Shown: positions 18,230 through 27,316, numbered from the stretch's first letter. The stretch: 64,000 bases of DNA from Halomonas litopenaei (GCF_017303055.1 NZ_JAEKJT010000006.1:186001-250000), one strand, 5' to 3'. A program made the numbers and translations. The notes: generated from the sequence alone by a model not told the origin.

Positions 18230-19402
18230 ATGACCGCTTACGACCTGCTCAAGACCCTGGTCGGCTTTGCCACCGTGTCTCGACAGTCCAACCTCGAACT
18301 GATCACCTTCGTCGAGCAATGGCTCGACCAGCACGGGGTGGAGCACTGGCGGGTCTCAAGCGACGACGGCTCCCGCGCCAACCTGCTGGCACGCATCGGT
18401 CCAGCCGTCCCTGGCGGGGTCGTGCTGTCGGGCCATACCGACGTGGTGCCGGTCACCGGCCAGCCCTGGTCTACCGACCCCTTCACCCTGACCGCGGGTG
18501 AAGGCGCCAACAGCGAGCGCCTGTATGGTCGCGGCACCTGCGACATGAAGGCCTTCATTGCCTGCGCATTGGCCGAAGTACCGCGCTGGAGCCAGCTCGA
18601 ACTTGAGGTGCCGATCTGGCTGGCCCTGTCCTACGACGAAGAAGTCGGCTGCGTTGGCGCCCCGCGCATGATCGAAAGACTGATGGCCGAACACCCCCGC
18701 CCCGCTGCGGTCGTGGTGGGTGAGCCGACGCTGATGTCACCGGTGGTGGCACACAAGGGAGCCACCAACTTCCGCACGACCGTGATCGGACGCGAGGCTC
18801 ACTCCAGCCAGGTGTATCAAGGCGTTTCGGCCATTCACGTGGCCGCTCGTCTGGTCACGCGCATCGAAGACGTGATGGCAGAGCTGAAGGAAGAAGGACG
18901 TGTGGATGAAGCGTTCAGCGTGATCCACTCCAGCCTGCACGTCGGCAAGATTGAGGGTGGTACCGCCATCAACATCATGGCCCGCCGCTGCACCTTCGAG
19001 TGGGAAATACGCCACCTGCCCACCGACGACGCGGAGGAACTGCTGGCCCGTGTCGAGGCCACCGCCCGCACCCTGGAGAGCGCCATGCAGGCACGCGCTC
19101 CCGAGGCGTCCATCACCACCGAGCGCCTCAATACGACCGTGCCTGCCCTGGCCGACCGCGACAATCGCGAGGCCCTGACCCTATGCCGCGAACTGCTGGG
19201 CGACAGCCCTGACGGCGCCGCCGTGGCCTACGCCACCGAGGCCGGTCAATTTCAGCTGGCCGGACTGCCCACCGTCATTTGCGGCCCCGGCAGCATCAGC
19301 CAGGCCCATCAGCCGGACGAGTACATTGAACGCTCCCAGCTGGAGGCTGGCAGCGACTTCATGAGCGCTCTCGGCGAACGCCTGAGGAAGCGCCAGCCAT
19401 GA
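18230..19402 (+). CDS. argE: acetylornithine deacetylase (M20 family)
   Basis: The 390-residue zinc peptidase-fold enzyme hydrolyses N-acetylornithine to ornithine and acetate in arginine synthesis. Ligands are seen: His69 and Asp71 in LSGHTDVVPV, Asp105 in GRGTCDMKAF, the catalytic/ligand pair Glu137-Glu138 in SYDEEVG, and a late His in ISQAHQPDEY. Length and motifs agree with E. coli ArgE (383). Other M20 deacylases are possible, but the TCDMKAF and DEEVGC patterns favour ArgE. It overlaps by four bases with a glutamine amidotransferase gene, an odd partner for arginine synthesis. The ornithine product also feeds polyamine synthesis. Confidence 0.9.
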   Translation: MTAYDLLKTLVGFATVSRQSNLELITFVEQWLDQHGVEHWRVSSDDGSRANLLARIGPAVPGGVVLSGHTDVVPVTGQPWSTDPFTLTAGEGANSERLYGRGTCDMKAFIACALAEVPRWSQLELEVPIWLALSYDEEVGCVGAPRMIERLMAEHPRPAAVVVGEPTLMSPVVAHKGATNFRTTVIGREAHSSQVYQGVSAIHVAARLVTRIEDVMAELKEEGRVDEAFSVIHSSLHVGKIEGGTAINIMARRCTFEWEIRHLPTDDAEELLARVEATARTLESAMQARAPEASITTERLNTTVPALADRDNREALTLCRELLGDSPDGAAVAYATEAGQFQLAGLPTVICGPGSISQAHQPDEYIERSQLEAGSDFMSALGERLRKRQP

Positions 19403-20148
19403 GCCAGACATCGCGCTCAGGGCCGGCTCGTCTTGCCATCTTCAAGACCGGGGACAGCTTTAGTGACGTGGTCCAGCACCACGGTGATTTCGAGGACCTG
19501 TTCATCGCTCGCCTGCAAGGCTTTCGCCAACAGGGCGGCATCATCGAGGTCATCGACGTGCGCCACGCCTCGCTGCCGGCGGTCTCTGACCAGGACGGTG
19601 TTATCGTGACCGGGTCCCACGCCATGGTCTCCGACCAGGCACCTTGGAGCGAGGCGCTCAAACCCTGGCTACGTCGTGCTTGGCAGGCGAACCTGCCGCT
19701 GTTCGGGGTCTGCTACGGCCATCAGCTGATGGCAGATGCCTTTGGCGGCGTGGCCGGCTATCACCCGTCTGGTCGTGAATGCGGCACCCGGCTGCTGACG
19801 CTGACCGACGAGGGACGCAAGGATCCGCTGTTCGCCAGCCTGCCCGAGCGTTTCAACGCCCAGCTGACCCATGCTCAGAGCGCCCTGACGCGGCCGCCGC
19901 AGTCCATGATACTGGCCGCCAACGACCACGACCCCTATCAAGCCCTGCGTCATGGTCCGCGCCAGTACAGCGTGCAATTTCACCCGGAGTTCACCCCCGC
20001 CGTGACCGCCGCTTACCTGGCCCACCAACGAGAGGTGCTCGCCGACCAGGGGGAAGATCCTGACGCCTTGCACCAGGGGCTGCGCGATACACCAGAGGCC
20101 AGCAGCCTGCTGGACGCCTTTGCGCTGAAGATGGTGATCAGCGACTAG
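19399..20148 (+). CDS. class I glutamine amidotransferase domain protein
   Basis: The 249-residue protein is a GuaA/PuuD-like glutaminase domain without a synthetase domain. Cys105 in GVCYGHQLMAD is the nucleophile and His195 with Glu197 in QFHPEF complete the triad. The VIVTGSHAMVSD segment fits the oxyanion side. Stand-alone proteins of this kind are often annotated as GMP-synthase-like amidotransferases, with unknown substrate. Translational coupling with argE suggests co-expression, but no pathway link is established. It is the second stand-alone glutaminase domain of the window (the other is at 9483). Confidence 0.85.
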   Translation: MSQTSRSGPARLAIFKTGDSFSDVVQHHGDFEDLFIARLQGFRQQGGIIEVIDVRHASLPAVSDQDGVIVTGSHAMVSDQAPWSEALKPWLRRAWQANLPLFGVCYGHQLMADAFGGVAGYHPSGRECGTRLLTLTDEGRKDPLFASLPERFNAQLTHAQSALTRPPQSMILAANDHDPYQALRHGPRQYSVQFHPEFTPAVTAAYLAHQREVLADQGEDPDALHQGLRDTPEASSLLDAFALKMVISD

Positions 20149-20229
20149 CCGCCGATGTGACCCCCAGCCGTCGCCCCGTGGGCCCTGCCAGGGTCGCGAG
20201 CCGAATGCACTGCGACAACATCGTCTGCG

Positions 20230-20271
20230 AACGCAAGAAGGCCGGTGGATATCCACCGGCCTTCTTGCGTT
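20230..20271. repeat. perfect 42-bp palindrome between convergent genes
   Basis: Every base of 20230-20250 is complemented in 20251-20271 (centre GGTGGAT|ATCCACC) with no spacer. It sits 82 bases after the amidotransferase stop and 110 before the convergent deaD stop. As RNA it gives a strong hairpin from either strand, so it is probably a bidirectional terminator or RNA-end protector. The run after it (TTGCGTTGT) is not a proper T tract. Confidence 0.75.
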
Positions 20272-20348
20272 GTCGACATGACTTCTGTCTAGATCGCGTC
20301 AGATGGCTGTCGCTGCGGCATCAGCCGAGCACTGACGTTGCGACCGCT

Positions 20349-20378
20349 ACCTGCGGCCACCTGGCGGTGGCCGCAGGT
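20349..20378 (-). terminator. strong hairpin directly after deaD
   Basis: Thirteen-base arms (20349-20361 and 20366-20378) pair perfectly around the loop TGGC, three bases beyond the deaD stop on the minus strand. No U run follows, so it may act as a 3'-end stabiliser or processing site and not as an intrinsic terminator. The GC-rich stem is far longer than chance would give. Confidence 0.6.
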
Positions 20379-20380
20379 GC

Positions 20381-22132
20381 TCAGGCGCGGGACTGACGGC
20401 GTACCGGCGCATCGTCATCGCGACGACGACGCGGGGCGCGGTCACCGCTGCGCTCTCCAGTACGGTCTCCATTACGGTCTCCACCACGATCACCACCGCG
20501 ATCTTCACTGATTTCCAGCGGGCGACCGGCGACGCGAGCACGCGCCATCTTGGCCAGGATGCTGGCCGGCAGGCCGTTGGGCAGCTCAACCGTGGAGAAG
20601 CCGTTGCGAATATCGATGCGACCGATGCGGGCACCTTCGATACCGCCTTCGTTGGCCAGGGCTCCGACCAGCTGACCCGGCTTGACGCCGTCCTTGTGAC
20701 CGACGGACACGCGGTAGCGGGTCATGCCTTCGCTGGGTCCGCGGCTCTCGCGGCGACGCGGCGGCTTGCCATCGCGTGGGGCGCGATCATTGCGCTCCTT
20801 GCGCGGAGCCTGCAGGCGACCGATCGGTGCCTCATCAGCACGGGCCAGAGCCGAGAAGGCACAAGCCAGATCGATCGGGTCATAGCCTTCCTCGACCAGA
20901 CGCTCGACCAGCGCACGCTGCTCTTCGGCACCCTTGGTGACGGCGGCAATCACGCGCTGGTGGAAGACGTTGTCACGATGGGCGCGGATAGCGGCCTCGT
21001 CGGGCAGCTCCATGGCCAGCATCTTCTGGCCGGTGGCCTGCTCCAGCCAGCCCACCTTGCGGCCTTCACGGAAGCCGGCAAAGGTGATGGCGACACCGTC
21101 ACGACCCGCACGGCCAGTACGACCGATACGGTGCGTGTAGGCTTCGGCATCCTGGGGCAGATCGTAGTTGATGACGTGGGTGATACGCGGCACGTCGAGA
21201 CCACGCGCGGCCACGTCGGTGGCGATCAGCACGTCGACCTTGGCACGCTTGAGGCGCGTGATGGTGCGCTCGCGCAGGCTCTGATCGAGGTCGCCGGACA
21301 GGCTGGCCACGTTGACGCCACGGGCAGACAGCTGCTCCATCAGAGTGGTACAGGCGGCACGGGTACGCACAAACACAATAGCGGCGTCGACCGGCTCGAC
21401 CTCGAGGATACGCGACAGTGCTTCCAGCTTGGCGCCGCCATCGACACGCACCAGGCGCTGCTCGATGCTTTCCGCGGTGGTGGTACGCGCTTCGATGGTG
21501 ACCTTGACCGGATCCACCAGGTAGCGGTTGACGATGCGCTCGATCTCGTTGGGCAGGGTCGCCGAGAAGAACACGCGCTGGGCATCTTCAGGGGTGTCGG
21601 CAACGACACGCTTGACGTCGTCGATGAAGCCCATGCGCAGCATTTCGTCGGCTTCGTCCAGCACCAGGGCGCTGAGACCAGACAGCTTGAGGCTGCCACG
21701 GTCCAGGTGGTCAATCACACGGCCAGGCGTGCCGACGACGACCTGAGCACCACGGCGCAATGCGCTGAGCTGCTCGCGATATTCCTGACCGCCACACAGC
21801 GTTGCCACTTCCAGTCCCTTCAGGTTCTGGCCGTACTTGCTGAACGACACCGCTACCTGCTGGGCCAGCTCGCGGGTTGGCGCCAGTACCAGTACCTGAG
21901 GCTCACGACGATCCATCTCGAGGCGCGAGAGCAAGGGAAGAGCGAAGGCAGCGGTCTTGCCGGTGCCGGTCTGGGCCTGGCCCAGCATGTCGCGGCCTTC
22001 CAGCAGGGCTGGAATGGTCTGCGCCTGAATGGGCGAGGGAGTCTCATAGCCCAGGGTCTCGATGGCGGAGAGAACGGCAGGCAGCAGGGCCAGATCACCG
22101 AAAGACGGTGAAGCGACAGTCGTCGAGGTCAT
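20381..22132 (-). CDS. deaD: DEAD-box ATP-dependent RNA helicase, CsdA/DeaD type
   Basis: The 583-residue protein unwinds RNA in ribosome assembly and mRNA decay, especially in the cold. Motifs run in order: Q motif (Phe11, PSPIQAQTIP), AQTGTGKT at 53-60, APTRELAQQ, GTPGRVIDHL, DEAD at 159-162, FFSATLP, TDVAARGLD and HRIGRTGRAGR. A DbpA-type RNA-binding domain (MTRYRVSVGHKDGVKPGQLVGAL) starts near residue 465. The end is a basic tail with repeated D-R-G-G/D-R-N-G units. It is shorter than E. coli DeaD (629). A leader region of up to about 440 bases precedes it. Confidence 0.95.
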   Translation of the reverse strand: MTSTTVASPSFGDLALLPAVLSAIETLGYETPSPIQAQTIPALLEGRDMLGQAQTGTGKTAAFALPLLSRLEMDRREPQVLVLAPTRELAQQVAVSFSKYGQNLKGLEVATLCGGQEYREQLSALRRGAQVVVGTPGRVIDHLDRGSLKLSGLSALVLDEADEMLRMGFIDDVKRVVADTPEDAQRVFFSATLPNEIERIVNRYLVDPVKVTIEARTTTAESIEQRLVRVDGGAKLEALSRILEVEPVDAAIVFVRTRAACTTLMEQLSARGVNVASLSGDLDQSLRERTITRLKRAKVDVLIATDVAARGLDVPRITHVINYDLPQDAEAYTHRIGRTGRAGRDGVAITFAGFREGRKVGWLEQATGQKMLAMELPDEAAIRAHRDNVFHQRVIAAVTKGAEEQRALVERLVEEGYDPIDLACAFSALARADEAPIGRLQAPRKERNDRAPRDGKPPRRRESRGPSEGMTRYRVSVGHKDGVKPGQLVGALANEGGIEGARIGRIDIRNGFSTVELPNGLPASILAKMARARVAGRPLEISEDRGGDRGGDRNGDRTGERSGDRAPRRRRDDDAPVRRQSRA

Positions 22133-22576
22133 GAATCACACCTTGGTAGGCCGGGGTTACCGGCAAAAAAACGTGGTTGGCGTCCCTGACACGCCCAATT
22201 TCGGGGCGAACAGAACGACGTCGCTCTACGCAACGCAGAGCAAGGTCAACATGTCAGTTGTCAGCATTCGGAGTCTGGGACGCCGGTCGCACCTGGCATC
22301 GGCTCAAGCAACGGACACGTCGTCCGTTCAAGAACCATCGTGGCGACCGTTTGCACCGCGGCCGTCGGAATCGACGTCGAGTGCTCCATCTTCACAATTC
22401 GAACGCGCTTGGCGCGTTGCAGCATCTGTGTGCTCGCGATATCCGTGGATATCGGAGGTCGCTGCGTCATGATGGTGGGGTCAACACATGCGAGGAGCGC
22501 GCATGCTACCATCGGCGAATGGTTCTTGCCACATCTTTTGTGAGCCATTCACCTAATTCCCGTTTCGGAGACATCG
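22133..22576 (-). promoter_or_regulatory. long leader region upstream of deaD, with two hairpins
   Basis: These 444 bases separate deaD from the divergent YaiI-type gene and hold no convincing gene. Two inverted repeats stand close together: AACGCGC (22402-22408) with GCGCGTT (22412-22418), and CGATATCC (22437-22444) with GGATATCG (22447-22454). E. coli csdA is known for a long 5' leader and post-transcriptional control. By analogy the minus-strand message here may carry a structured leader. No promoter could be fixed with confidence. Confidence 0.45.
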
Positions 22577-23032
22577 ATGCCCCACCTATGGGTCGACGCC
22601 GACGCCTGCCCCAGAGTCGCTCGCGACATCATCGTGCGCGCGGCCGAACGCACGGCTACCCAGGCCTGGTTCGTGGCCAACCACCAGATCCCGCTACCGC
22701 CCTCCAAGTGGGTCAAGGCCATGGCGGTCAGCCACGGCTTCGATGCGGCCGACAACGAAATTGTCAGCCGCATTGCGCCAGGCGATCTGTTGATCACGGC
22801 GGATCTTCCCCTGGCCCTGGAGGCGCTCGACAAGGGTGCCATGGTCATGACCAACCGTGGTGAGACGCTGGATCGCAATAACATCAAGGCAAGGGTCCAG
22901 ATGCGGGACTTCATGGAAACCCTGCGCGCCAGTGGCGAGCACACCGGAGGCCCCAAAGGTTACTCGGACACCGACCGGCGCGAATTCGCCAACGCGCTGG
23001 ACCGCTGGCTGGCACGTCACGCCAGGCCCTAG
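22577..23032 (+). CDS. yaiI: YaiI/YqxD family protein (UPF0178, DUF188)
   Basis: The 151-residue protein belongs to the widespread UPF0178 family, a PIN/NYN-like fold of unknown role, perhaps an RNA nuclease. It shows the N-terminal VDADACP (Asp7 and Asp9, likely metal ligands), a central VSRIAPGDLLITADLPLA with another aspartate, and the C-terminal TGGPKGYSDTDRREFANALDR block that marks the family. E. coli YaiI has 152 residues. GGAG lies just upstream of ATG 22577. It stands alone between two minus-strand genes. Confidence 0.9.
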   Translation: MPHLWVDADACPRVARDIIVRAAERTATQAWFVANHQIPLPPSKWVKAMAVSHGFDAADNEIVSRIAPGDLLITADLPLALEALDKGAMVMTNRGETLDRNNIKARVQMRDFMETLRASGEHTGGPKGYSDTDRREFANALDRWLARHARP

Positions 23033-23052
23033 CAGGCGGCGCTTGAGCAGGA

Positions 23053-24057
23053 CTATCCGCGCTGGTAGATGCCTTCGCCCTTTAGCCGTGCCCTGTCATG
23101 CTGGCGATCCAGCGTCAGGGCCGGTCCCTTCGGCACGATGCGATTGGGATTGATGGTGACGTGGCTCATATAGTAGTGGCGCTGAATGTGCTCCATGTTG
23201 ACCGTGTCGGCGATGCCCGGCCACTGGTAGAGCTCACGCAGGTAGTGACTCAGGTTCGGATAGTCCTCGATGCGATAGAGATTGCATTTGAAGTGGCCAT
23301 GGTAGACCGCGTCAAACCGAACCAGGGTGGTAAACAGGCGAATATCGGCCTCGGTCAACCAGGCGCCCGCCAGGTAGCGATGATTGGCCAAGCGTGATTC
23401 CAGCCGGTCCAGGCAGGCAAACAGTGCCGAGACCTGGCGTTCGTAGACCGCTTGATCGGTGGCAAATCCCGCCTTGTAGACGCCATTGTTGACGTTTTCA
23501 TAGACGTCGGCGTTGATCTCGTCGATGGTGTCGCGCAAGAACTCTGGGTAGAGATCGTTGCGGTTGCCGGTCAGCGCATCAAAGGCGCCGTTGAACATCC
23601 GCACCAGCTCTGCCGACTCATTGTTGATGATTCTGCCCTGCTGCTTGTCCCACAATGCAGGCACGGTCACTCGACCGGTGTAGTGTGGGTCGGTCAGGGT
23701 GTAAAGCTGATGGTGAAAGCTCACGCCATTGACCGAGTCACCGCTGGATCCCTCCGCCTCGTTGTAGCTCCAGCCATTCTCGAGCATCAGCGGGCTGGTG
23801 AACGACACACCAATGAGTGACCTCAACCCCTTGAGTTGTCGCATGATCAAGGTACGGTGCGCCCAAGGACAGGCCAGCGAAACGTACAGGTGGTATCGAT
23901 CCGACTCAGCCGGTACCCCCGTGACGCCCTGTGGACCCTGGCTACCATCGGCGGTCACCCAGTCCCGCAACTTGGCCGACTCCCGCACAAACTCGCCCCC
24001 GGTGCTGTCGGTGTCATACCACTGATCCCGCCACACGCCATTGACCAGCAAGCCCAT
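23053..24057 (-). CDS. yqjG: glutathionyl-hydroquinone reductase (YqjG/Xi-class GST)
   Basis: The 334-residue Xi-class glutathione transferase reduces glutathionyl-hydroquinones and related conjugates with glutathione. The catalytic cysteine is in LACPWAHRT. The N terminus MGLLVNGVWRDQWYDT and the NNESAELVRMFN and ITPN-like INPNRIVPKGP segments fit the YqjG/ECM4 family (E. coli YqjG 328). I prefer ATG 24057 over ATG 24063, since AGGAG is then eight bases away. It starts 72 bases after the LysR gene in the same direction, so the regulator and the enzyme may form one unit. Confidence 0.93.
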   Translation of the reverse strand: MGLLVNGVWRDQWYDTDSTGGEFVRESAKLRDWVTADGSQGPQGVTGVPAESDRYHLYVSLACPWAHRTLIMRQLKGLRSLIGVSFTSPLMLENGWSYNEAEGSSGDSVNGVSFHHQLYTLTDPHYTGRVTVPALWDKQQGRIINNESAELVRMFNGAFDALTGNRNDLYPEFLRDTIDEINADVYENVNNGVYKAGFATDQAVYERQVSALFACLDRLESRLANHRYLAGAWLTEADIRLFTTLVRFDAVYHGHFKCNLYRIEDYPNLSHYLRELYQWPGIADTVNMEHIQRHYYMSHVTINPNRIVPKGPALTLDRQHDRARLKGEGIYQRG

Positions 24058-24129
24058 CGCCATCTCTCCTCGATATGGTGTCACATGGCAGCAGCTTACG
24101 ACGCACTGCGTCGACGACAAGCGCAGCTT

Positions 24130-25065
24130 TTACGGCGAATCGTCCGATTTTTTCGAATGACCGTGCGTATCGGAGGCCCCATCACAGCGGCGAACCGCCC
24201 GCCGTAGATGCTCTGCCATGGCTCTGGTGGCAGGTCCTGCACGATCCGCATCTCGATGGAACAGCTGAATGGGAACATCTCGCACGCCCCCCGCCTGCAG
24301 CGGCAGGGCCTTTAGCCTGCCGCTATCCAACTGCCGGCGAATACGAGTCTCGGGCAACCAGGCGAAGCCCAAGCCGTGTTCGAGCATCTCCAGAGACGTG
24401 GCGATGTGACTCACGGTCCACCGCTGCTCGGCCTTGAGCCAGCCCGAATCTCGCGCGGCACGCTGGGAGGAGTCCCGCACGACCACCTGACGGTGATGTT
24501 CCAGATCGCGCAGGTCCAGCAACCTGTCCAGCCCATGCAAGGGATGGTCGGGGTGGGCCACCGCGATGAACGGCACGCTGACCAGCGGCTCCCCCAGGTA
24601 GCCGGGTGCAGGCAGGCCAGAGACCAGCAGATCGGCACGTCCATCCTGCAACATCTCGACGCCGCCGTTGAGCACCGACTCATGCAACTGCAGCCTGACC
24701 TGAGGAAAGGCGTCGGAAAACGCCTCCATGGCGCGCGCCAGTGCCTCTGGGGGATAGATCTGATCGATGCTCAGGACCACTTCCGCTTCGAGTCCCTCCC
24801 GCAGTCGCGCTGCTATGTCGGCCAAGGCATCCGATCCCTCCAGCAGCTGCCGGGCGCGGCGTAGCAGCAGCGCGCCCTCCTCGGTCAGTCTGACTTGCCT
24901 CCCCACCGGTTCGAGCACCTTCACACCGAGCTGTTCTTCCAGTTTGTGTACGGCGTGGTTCAGCGTTGATGGGCTCTTGTGAATGGCGTCAGCTGCGCGC
25001 GCAAAACCGCCGTGGTCAACAACGGCGGCGAGCATCTGCCATTGAGCAAGCGTCACACGGGACAT
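24130..25065 (-). CDS. LysR-family transcriptional regulator
   Basis: The 311-residue protein has an N-terminal winged helix-turn-helix (about residues 5-63, GGFARAADAIHKSPSTLNHAVHKLEEQLGVKV in outline) and a C-terminal periplasmic-binding-like effector domain. The recognition helix reads SPSTLNHAVHKLE. It probably senses a small ligand and controls the adjacent glutathionyl-hydroquinone reductase gene, which follows in the same direction. Unlike most LysR genes it is not divergent from a visible target, though a 484-base non-coding region lies upstream. The last 20 residues are polar. Confidence 0.92.
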   Translation of the reverse strand: MSRVTLAQWQMLAAVVDHGGFARAADAIHKSPSTLNHAVHKLEEQLGVKVLEPVGRQVRLTEEGALLLRRARQLLEGSDALADIAARLREGLEAEVVLSIDQIYPPEALARAMEAFSDAFPQVRLQLHESVLNGGVEMLQDGRADLLVSGLPAPGYLGEPLVSVPFIAVAHPDHPLHGLDRLLDLRDLEHHRQVVVRDSSQRAARDSGWLKAEQRWTVSHIATSLEMLEHGLGFAWLPETRIRRQLDSGRLKALPLQAGGVRDVPIQLFHRDADRAGPATRAMAEHLRRAVRRCDGASDTHGHSKKSDDSP

Positions 25066-25450
25066 CCTGGCACCTTATGTTTCGTCGTTGGTACAAAGCA
25101 TGCCAGCCGCCATGACTTTTTGACATGGATCACCAACATTCGCTTTCTCGGTCGCCAGCGAAACCCTCCTGCAACTCAGTCAACTTTGGACACCCGACAT
25201 TGGCCGCCAGTATGGCAACGGCTGGTACCATCAAGCGCTCTTCTCCGCCGTTTTGATGGCTTGAGGTATGAAGAAGACCATCACGCCCGGCACGGCATAA
25301 AGAACTACGACTTTACGGGGGGTTGCAAAGTTTCTGTAGCAAGGGTCCAATAGACAGCAGTTAATAAACAGCGTTCGAGAAAAATGCGGCCGCTGCTTTT
25401 CCTCCTATAAGCGCTTCTGGGCACAGTAAGTCCCAGCCTAAGCGCCCTTC

Positions 25451-25466
25451 CTGTATGGCCATACAG
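25451..25466. promoter_or_regulatory. LexA-like 16-bp palindrome upstream of the M23 peptidase gene
   Basis: CTGTATGGCCATACAG is a perfect palindrome that fits the gammaproteobacterial SOS box CTGT-N8-ACAG, and is close to the known sulA box of E. coli, whose core also contains CCATACAG. It lies 84 bases before the M23 peptidase ATG, a suitable position for repression. The central GGCC is less AT-rich than most SOS boxes. The rest of the 484-base gap 25066-25549 contains no gene I can support, only AT-richer DNA with TATATATATTT near 25508. Confidence 0.5.
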
Positions 25467-25549
25467 TCTAGCGATACCGCCTTCCATGGGGTATGGTGCG
25501 ATAGCCTATATATATTTACCTTCATCACTTTTTTTATGGCCTTTTACCC

Positions 25550-27316
25550 ATGATGCGAATCCTTCATTCGCTGCCCCGCACGCACAAGCTGCTGCTTTTA
25601 CCCGTTGCCACCATGGTCACAGTGCTGGGCGCCCACAAGATCGTCACCACCTACGAAGATGTCCAGCGCGACAACCAGTCGCTGGAGTCTGTCCTGGTTC
25701 CCCTCGACAGCAGCGCCACCCCAGGGCTGCCGTCTCTGGACTTCGAGCGAACACCTGTCGCCGAAGCCATCGACCTCGCACTCGACGCCACCAGCCAGCA
25801 CATCCCGATTTCACAGCTCAAGGCGACAGAAATCGTCGACATCGACTTCGTCGATACTGCCCACGCTGACGTCAAGTTTGAAAACGCCATGCGTTCATCG
25901 TCGGGGCTACCGCCGCTGTCCTTACAGTCCACCCGCTCGCTCTCTGGCGCCGCAGCTTCATCAACCGCGGCGCCAGTTGCTTTGGAAGGCCCCGAGCAGG
26001 CACCGGCCTTCAAGCTCGACGAAGGCTCACTGCATATCGCGGTGGTGCTGGGCACCGTCGCCAGCGGGATGCTGGAACAGCAGTCACTCGATGTCGCCAG
26101 CGACGCCACCTCTTACGAAGACGTGAGCGAAGACGAGCTGGAGCTGTTCGATGAAGGCCCGATCGTGCTGGAAGAGGAAATCGCGGCCAACGAACCCTTC
26201 GTGCCGACCTGGCAGACCTACCGCGTGCGCCAGGGCGATACCTTTGCAGAAATGGCTGAAAAGACGCTGGGCCTGGGCTACAGCGAGGTCATGGCGCTGC
26301 TGGAAGACCTGCCCGACCAGAATGTCCTGACCCGCTGGCGGGTTGGCAATACCTTTGAATACCAGCTCGATGAAGATGGTCGCCTGCAGGCTCTGCGCAT
26401 CATGAAGAACGTGCGCGACGGCTACCTGATTGAGCGCGAGGCTGAAGGGTTTGACGTTGCCACGATCGAGCGCGCGGGAGAGTCCTCCCAGCGCCTCTAC
26501 GCGGGCACCGTCAGCGGCAGCTTTGCACGCTCTGCCGAAGCCGCCGGCCTCAGCCGCGCCGAAGTCGCCGAAATGGCACGGGTACTCGAGAAGAAGCTCG
26601 ACTTTCGCCGCGACACGCGTCGTGGGGATGGCTTCAGGGTGCTGGTGGAATCCGACATCATCGATGGGCAGCGCCTCGACCCCCGCGTCCTGGCGGTTTC
26701 CTACTCCGGCGAGCGCATGGATCTGACCCTGGTGCGCAACCCCGAAGACAACAATTTCTATACGCCTGAGGGCCAGAGCCTCGATCCGGCCTTCAATCGC
26801 TACCCCTTCTCGGGCAGCTATCGCATCAGCTCCAACTTCAACCTGCGTCGCCACCACCCGGTGACAGGGCGCATCAGCCCGCACAAGGGCACCGACTTCG
26901 CGATGCCGATCGGCACCAGCGTCGAAGCTCCCGCCAATGGTCGCGTCGAAAAGGTCGGTAACCACCCCGCCGCTGGTCGCTACATCGTGATTCGTCACGA
27001 CAATGGCTACAAGACGCGCTACCTGCACCTGTCGCGCCCGCTGGTCAGCACCGGCCAGCGCGTCACCATGGGCGAGCGCATTGCGCTGTCCGGCAACACC
27101 GGACGCAGCACCGGCCCTCACCTGCACTATGAAGTGATGGTCAGCAACAACCAGGTTGACGCCATGCGCGTGGCGCTGCCGGAGAACCAGAGCCTGTCCG
27201 GGCAGGCCCTGGCCGCCTTCCAGCAGGAAACCGGCCCCACCCTGGCAGCCCTCGAGACCGCCAAGCCAGGCTCGGAGGTCGCCCTGGCAGAAGAGCTGAG
27301 CGACAACGACAGCTAA
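25550..27316 (+). CDS. M23 family murein DD-endopeptidase (MepM-like)
   Basis: The 588-residue protein has one N-terminal membrane anchor or uncleaved signal (residues 12-31), a long low-complexity acidic linker, an OapA/LysM-like domain (YRVRQGDTFAEMAEKTLGLGYSEVMAL near 225-250), a second domain and the M23 catalytic domain. Zinc ligands are His445 and Asp449 in HKGTDFAMP and His526 in HLHYEV, with His524 as the catalytic partner. It should cut peptide cross-links in the cell wall to allow growth, as MepM/YebA does. It is longer than E. coli MepM (440), mostly through the acidic linker. A LexA-like site lies upstream and a hairpin follows. Confidence 0.92.
   Translation: MMRILHSLPRTHKLLLLPVATMVTVLGAHKIVTTYEDVQRDNQSLESVLVPLDSSATPGLPSLDFERTPVAEAIDLALDATSQHIPISQLKATEIVDIDFVDTAHADVKFENAMRSSSGLPPLSLQSTRSLSGAAASSTAAPVALEGPEQAPAFKLDEGSLHIAVVLGTVASGMLEQQSLDVASDATSYEDVSEDELELFDEGPIVLEEEIAANEPFVPTWQTYRVRQGDTFAEMAEKTLGLGYSEVMALLEDLPDQNVLTRWRVGNTFEYQLDEDGRLQALRIMKNVRDGYLIEREAEGFDVATIERAGESSQRLYAGTVSGSFARSAEAAGLSRAEVAEMARVLEKKLDFRRDTRRGDGFRVLVESDIIDGQRLDPRVLAVSYSGERMDLTLVRNPEDNNFYTPEGQSLDPAFNRYPFSGSYRISSNFNLRRHHPVTGRISPHKGTDFAMPIGTSVEAPANGRVEKVGNHPAAGRYIVIRHDNGYKTRYLHLSRPLVSTGQRVTMGERIALSGNTGRSTGPHLHYEVMVSNNQVDAMRVALPENQSLSGQALAAFQQETGPTLAALETAKPGSEVALAEELSDNDS

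Noticed and set aside
20696..22111. Long open frame on the plus strand (471 codons) opposite deaD
   Set aside because: It is the complement of a clearly conserved helicase; its protein is His/Gly/Thr-rich without domains or a ribosome site.
22437..22484. TTGACC on the minus strand as a -35 element for deaD
   Set aside because: No acceptable -10 hexamer lies 16-18 bases downstream, so I do not report a promoter.
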